Below are positions 33,286 through 34,386 of a DNA stretch of 34,386 nucleotides, piece after piece. The stretch lies in the NCBI GenBank assembly GCA_016861165.1, contig BOKV01000032.1, positions 1-34,386 on the forward strand, given 5' to 3'. The translations under genes were made by a program, and so were the position numbers. The notes beneath the pieces are model-generated. The model did no database searches. It was not told the DNA's origin and saw only the letters and a program-made list of their open reading frames with translations. Position 1 is the stretch's first letter. The number at the start of each line of letters is the position of its first letter. This DNA comes from Alphaproteobacteria bacterium (GTDB lineage: Bacteria > Pseudomonadota > Alphaproteobacteria > Rhizobiales > Rhizobiaceae).

Positions 33286-34386
33286 TCAGCCCGGCTGCCG
33301 GGTGCGCCAGCTCTCGGCGTAGTGCTCGCGCGCTTCACGGGCATAGGGCGTCGGCGACACGCGGACGCGGATTTCGGCCTGCTTGTGGCGCTCGGTCGAG
33401 GTCTTGGCGGAACCGCCGTCCGGCTCGCCCCACACCATGGTCAGCACGTCGCCCACCTCGACATCGGCATCGACGACGCCGAGCGAGAGCATGCAGCGCT
33501 CGTTGTAGGAATAGCCGTTGAACATCGACAGGCCGACCAGCCGGTCGCCGGCCATCACGCGATCGAAACTCGACGAGGCGTAGTTCGACAGCGGGAAGTC
33601 GATCCACTTGGCATGGTCCTCGCCCGGACGGAACGCCGAGGCGATGACGTTGACCACGTCCTCGGCGTTCCACTCAAAGGTGACCTTCTTGCGGTGCGGC
33701 CGATCCTTCATCTTCTCGAGCGCCGGACGGCCGACGAAGTCGTGGTCGAACTTGACGTAGATGCCGTAGCCCAGTTCGTAGGGCGTCGTGTAGTAGTCGC
33801 CGATGTCGGCGCTGACGAAGCTGCCGCCGATCGAGCCGGCCGCCTCGTAGCTGTCGGCCGGCAGCCATCTGCGATACTGCTCCATCAATCCGCCACCGGT
33901 GTAGATGGCCGGCAGCGGCGAGGGAATCCAGCCCGATTCGAGCGTGTTGGTGGCATAGGCGCGGCTGCCGACCTGGCGCAGGTCGACGCCGGTCTCGGCG
34001 GCCGCCTTCAGGATGATGTTGCGGATGTGGTCCTTCTCGTCATAGGGGCCCCAGATCTCGAGGCCGGGGGCGCCGGCCATGCCGTGGCGCAGCGCCCGCA
34101 CGCGGGTATCGCCGACCCTGATCCAGTCGACGTGGAAAAACTTGATGTCGGGCACCGGGCCGCCGTTGATGCGCTCGAAGATGCGCGGCGCCTGCGGCCC
34201 CTGGATCTGGAAGCGGTAGTGCGTGCGCACGACCGGCTTGCCGTCGGGGCGCGACGGCGAGCGCGAGTCGCGGTGGACGCGGGGCCTGTTGAAGAACCGC
34301 TCTGTGATGAATGCCGGTCGCCGATCAGGCTGCGAAGTGGAGTCCGCGGGAATGGGCGATTGCATCAACCCCGCGCGGACATCCAA
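33286..34386 (-). CDS. LigM-like folate-dependent demethylase / aminomethyltransferase, N-terminus lost or rearranged
   Basis: 366 codons are open to the window edge, with a TTG at the last bases. From about residue 38 (HRDSRSPSRPDGKPV) the protein follows the LigM/DesA family, tetrahydrofolate-dependent O-demethylases of vanillate and syringate related to GcvT: FQIQGP, RHGMAGAPGLEIWGPYDEK, VGSRAYATNTLESGWIPSP, SFVSADIGDYYTTPYELGYG and NGYSYNER. This equals the last 320 or so residues of a family of about 465. The first 37 residues do not resemble the expected upstream part, and the other two minus-strand frames contain stops there. Either the gene is 5'-truncated or the window ends at a rearrangement. 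The true substrate (methoxy-aromatic or methylamine) is open. Confidence 0.75.
   Translation of the reverse strand: MDVRAGLMQSPIPADSTSQPDRRPAFITERFFNRPRVHRDSRSPSRPDGKPVVRTHYRFQIQGPQAPRIFERINGGPVPDIKFFHVDWIRVGDTRVRALRHGMAGAPGLEIWGPYDEKDHIRNIILKAAAETGVDLRQVGSRAYATNTLESGWIPSPLPAIYTGGGLMEQYRRWLPADSYEAAGSIGGSFVSADIGDYYTTPYELGYGIYVKFDHDFVGRPALEKMKDRPHRKKVTFEWNAEDVVNVIASAFRPGEDHAKWIDFPLSNYASSSFDRVMAGDRLVGLSMFNGYSYNERCMLSLGVVDADVEVGDVLTMVWGEPDGGSAKTSTERHKQAEIRVRVSPTPYAREAREHYAESWRTRQPG

Overview
The window is high-GC DNA with tightly packed genes, typical of an alphaproteobacterium of the order Hyphomicrobiales (Rhizobiales). The best taxonomic markers are a convincing rirA (rhizobial iron regulator, with its three iron-sulfur cysteines), a Tat-exported beta-helix protein of a type known mainly from this order, and a DUF2793 phage-tail-like protein. 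I see no rRNA, tRNA, CRISPR array or complete insertion sequence. There are 34 protein genes, two of them cut by the window edges.

Layout. 1-1238: partial HerA/YjgR-like ATPase (-). 1425-3822: Tat-exported beta-helix protein and an alpha/beta hydrolase (+); the first has a good sigma-54 type promoter. 3816-6399: TRAP transporter membrane subunits without a binding protein, and a gamma-carbonic anhydrase (-). 6699-8849: an RmlC-like epimerase and two phage-tail-like genes (+). 8842-9612: an orphan LuxR regulator (-). After a 500-base regulatory gap, 10113-15610 is a signalling island (+): REC-GGDEF-EAL enzyme, pseudo-REC/pseudo-GGDEF/PilZ effector, membrane histidine kinase and single-domain response regulator. 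15619-21722 (-): cytochrome c, then envelope genes (WecA/MraY-type sugar-phosphate transferase, O-antigen-ligase-like protein, membrane-anchored ATP-grasp enzyme, OlsF-like double acyltransferase). 21841-23031 (-): creatininase-family amidohydrolase and a RidA protein. 23284-32606 (+): an eleven-gene co-directional run of ABC importer (binding protein, ATPase, permease), CodA-like deaminase, FAD-linked oxidase, quinone-reductase-like flavoprotein, DUF190, two CrcB fluoride-channel subunits, Fe-alcohol dehydrogenase and SDR. 32652-34386 (-): rirA and a LigM-like folate-dependent demethylase/aminomethyltransferase that loses its family similarity near the window edge.

How the parts may work together. 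The creatininase/RidA pair and the importer/deaminase run diverge from a 252-base gap carrying a near-perfect sigma-54 -24/-12 element and an upstream dyad. This suggests uptake and ring opening or deamination of a small nitrogen compound, probably a cyclic amide, under nitrogen-type control. The deaminase keeps the CodA metal and catalytic residues but has lost the glutamine that recognises cytosine, so the substrate is probably something else. The two CrcB subunits have complementary losses in the phenylalanine pair that lines the fluoride pore, predicting a heterodimer with one working pore. In the signalling island, the kinase and response regulator probably feed a c-di-GMP enzyme whose product is read by the PilZ protein next to it. 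Functions are inferred from motifs recognised by eye; no database search was run.
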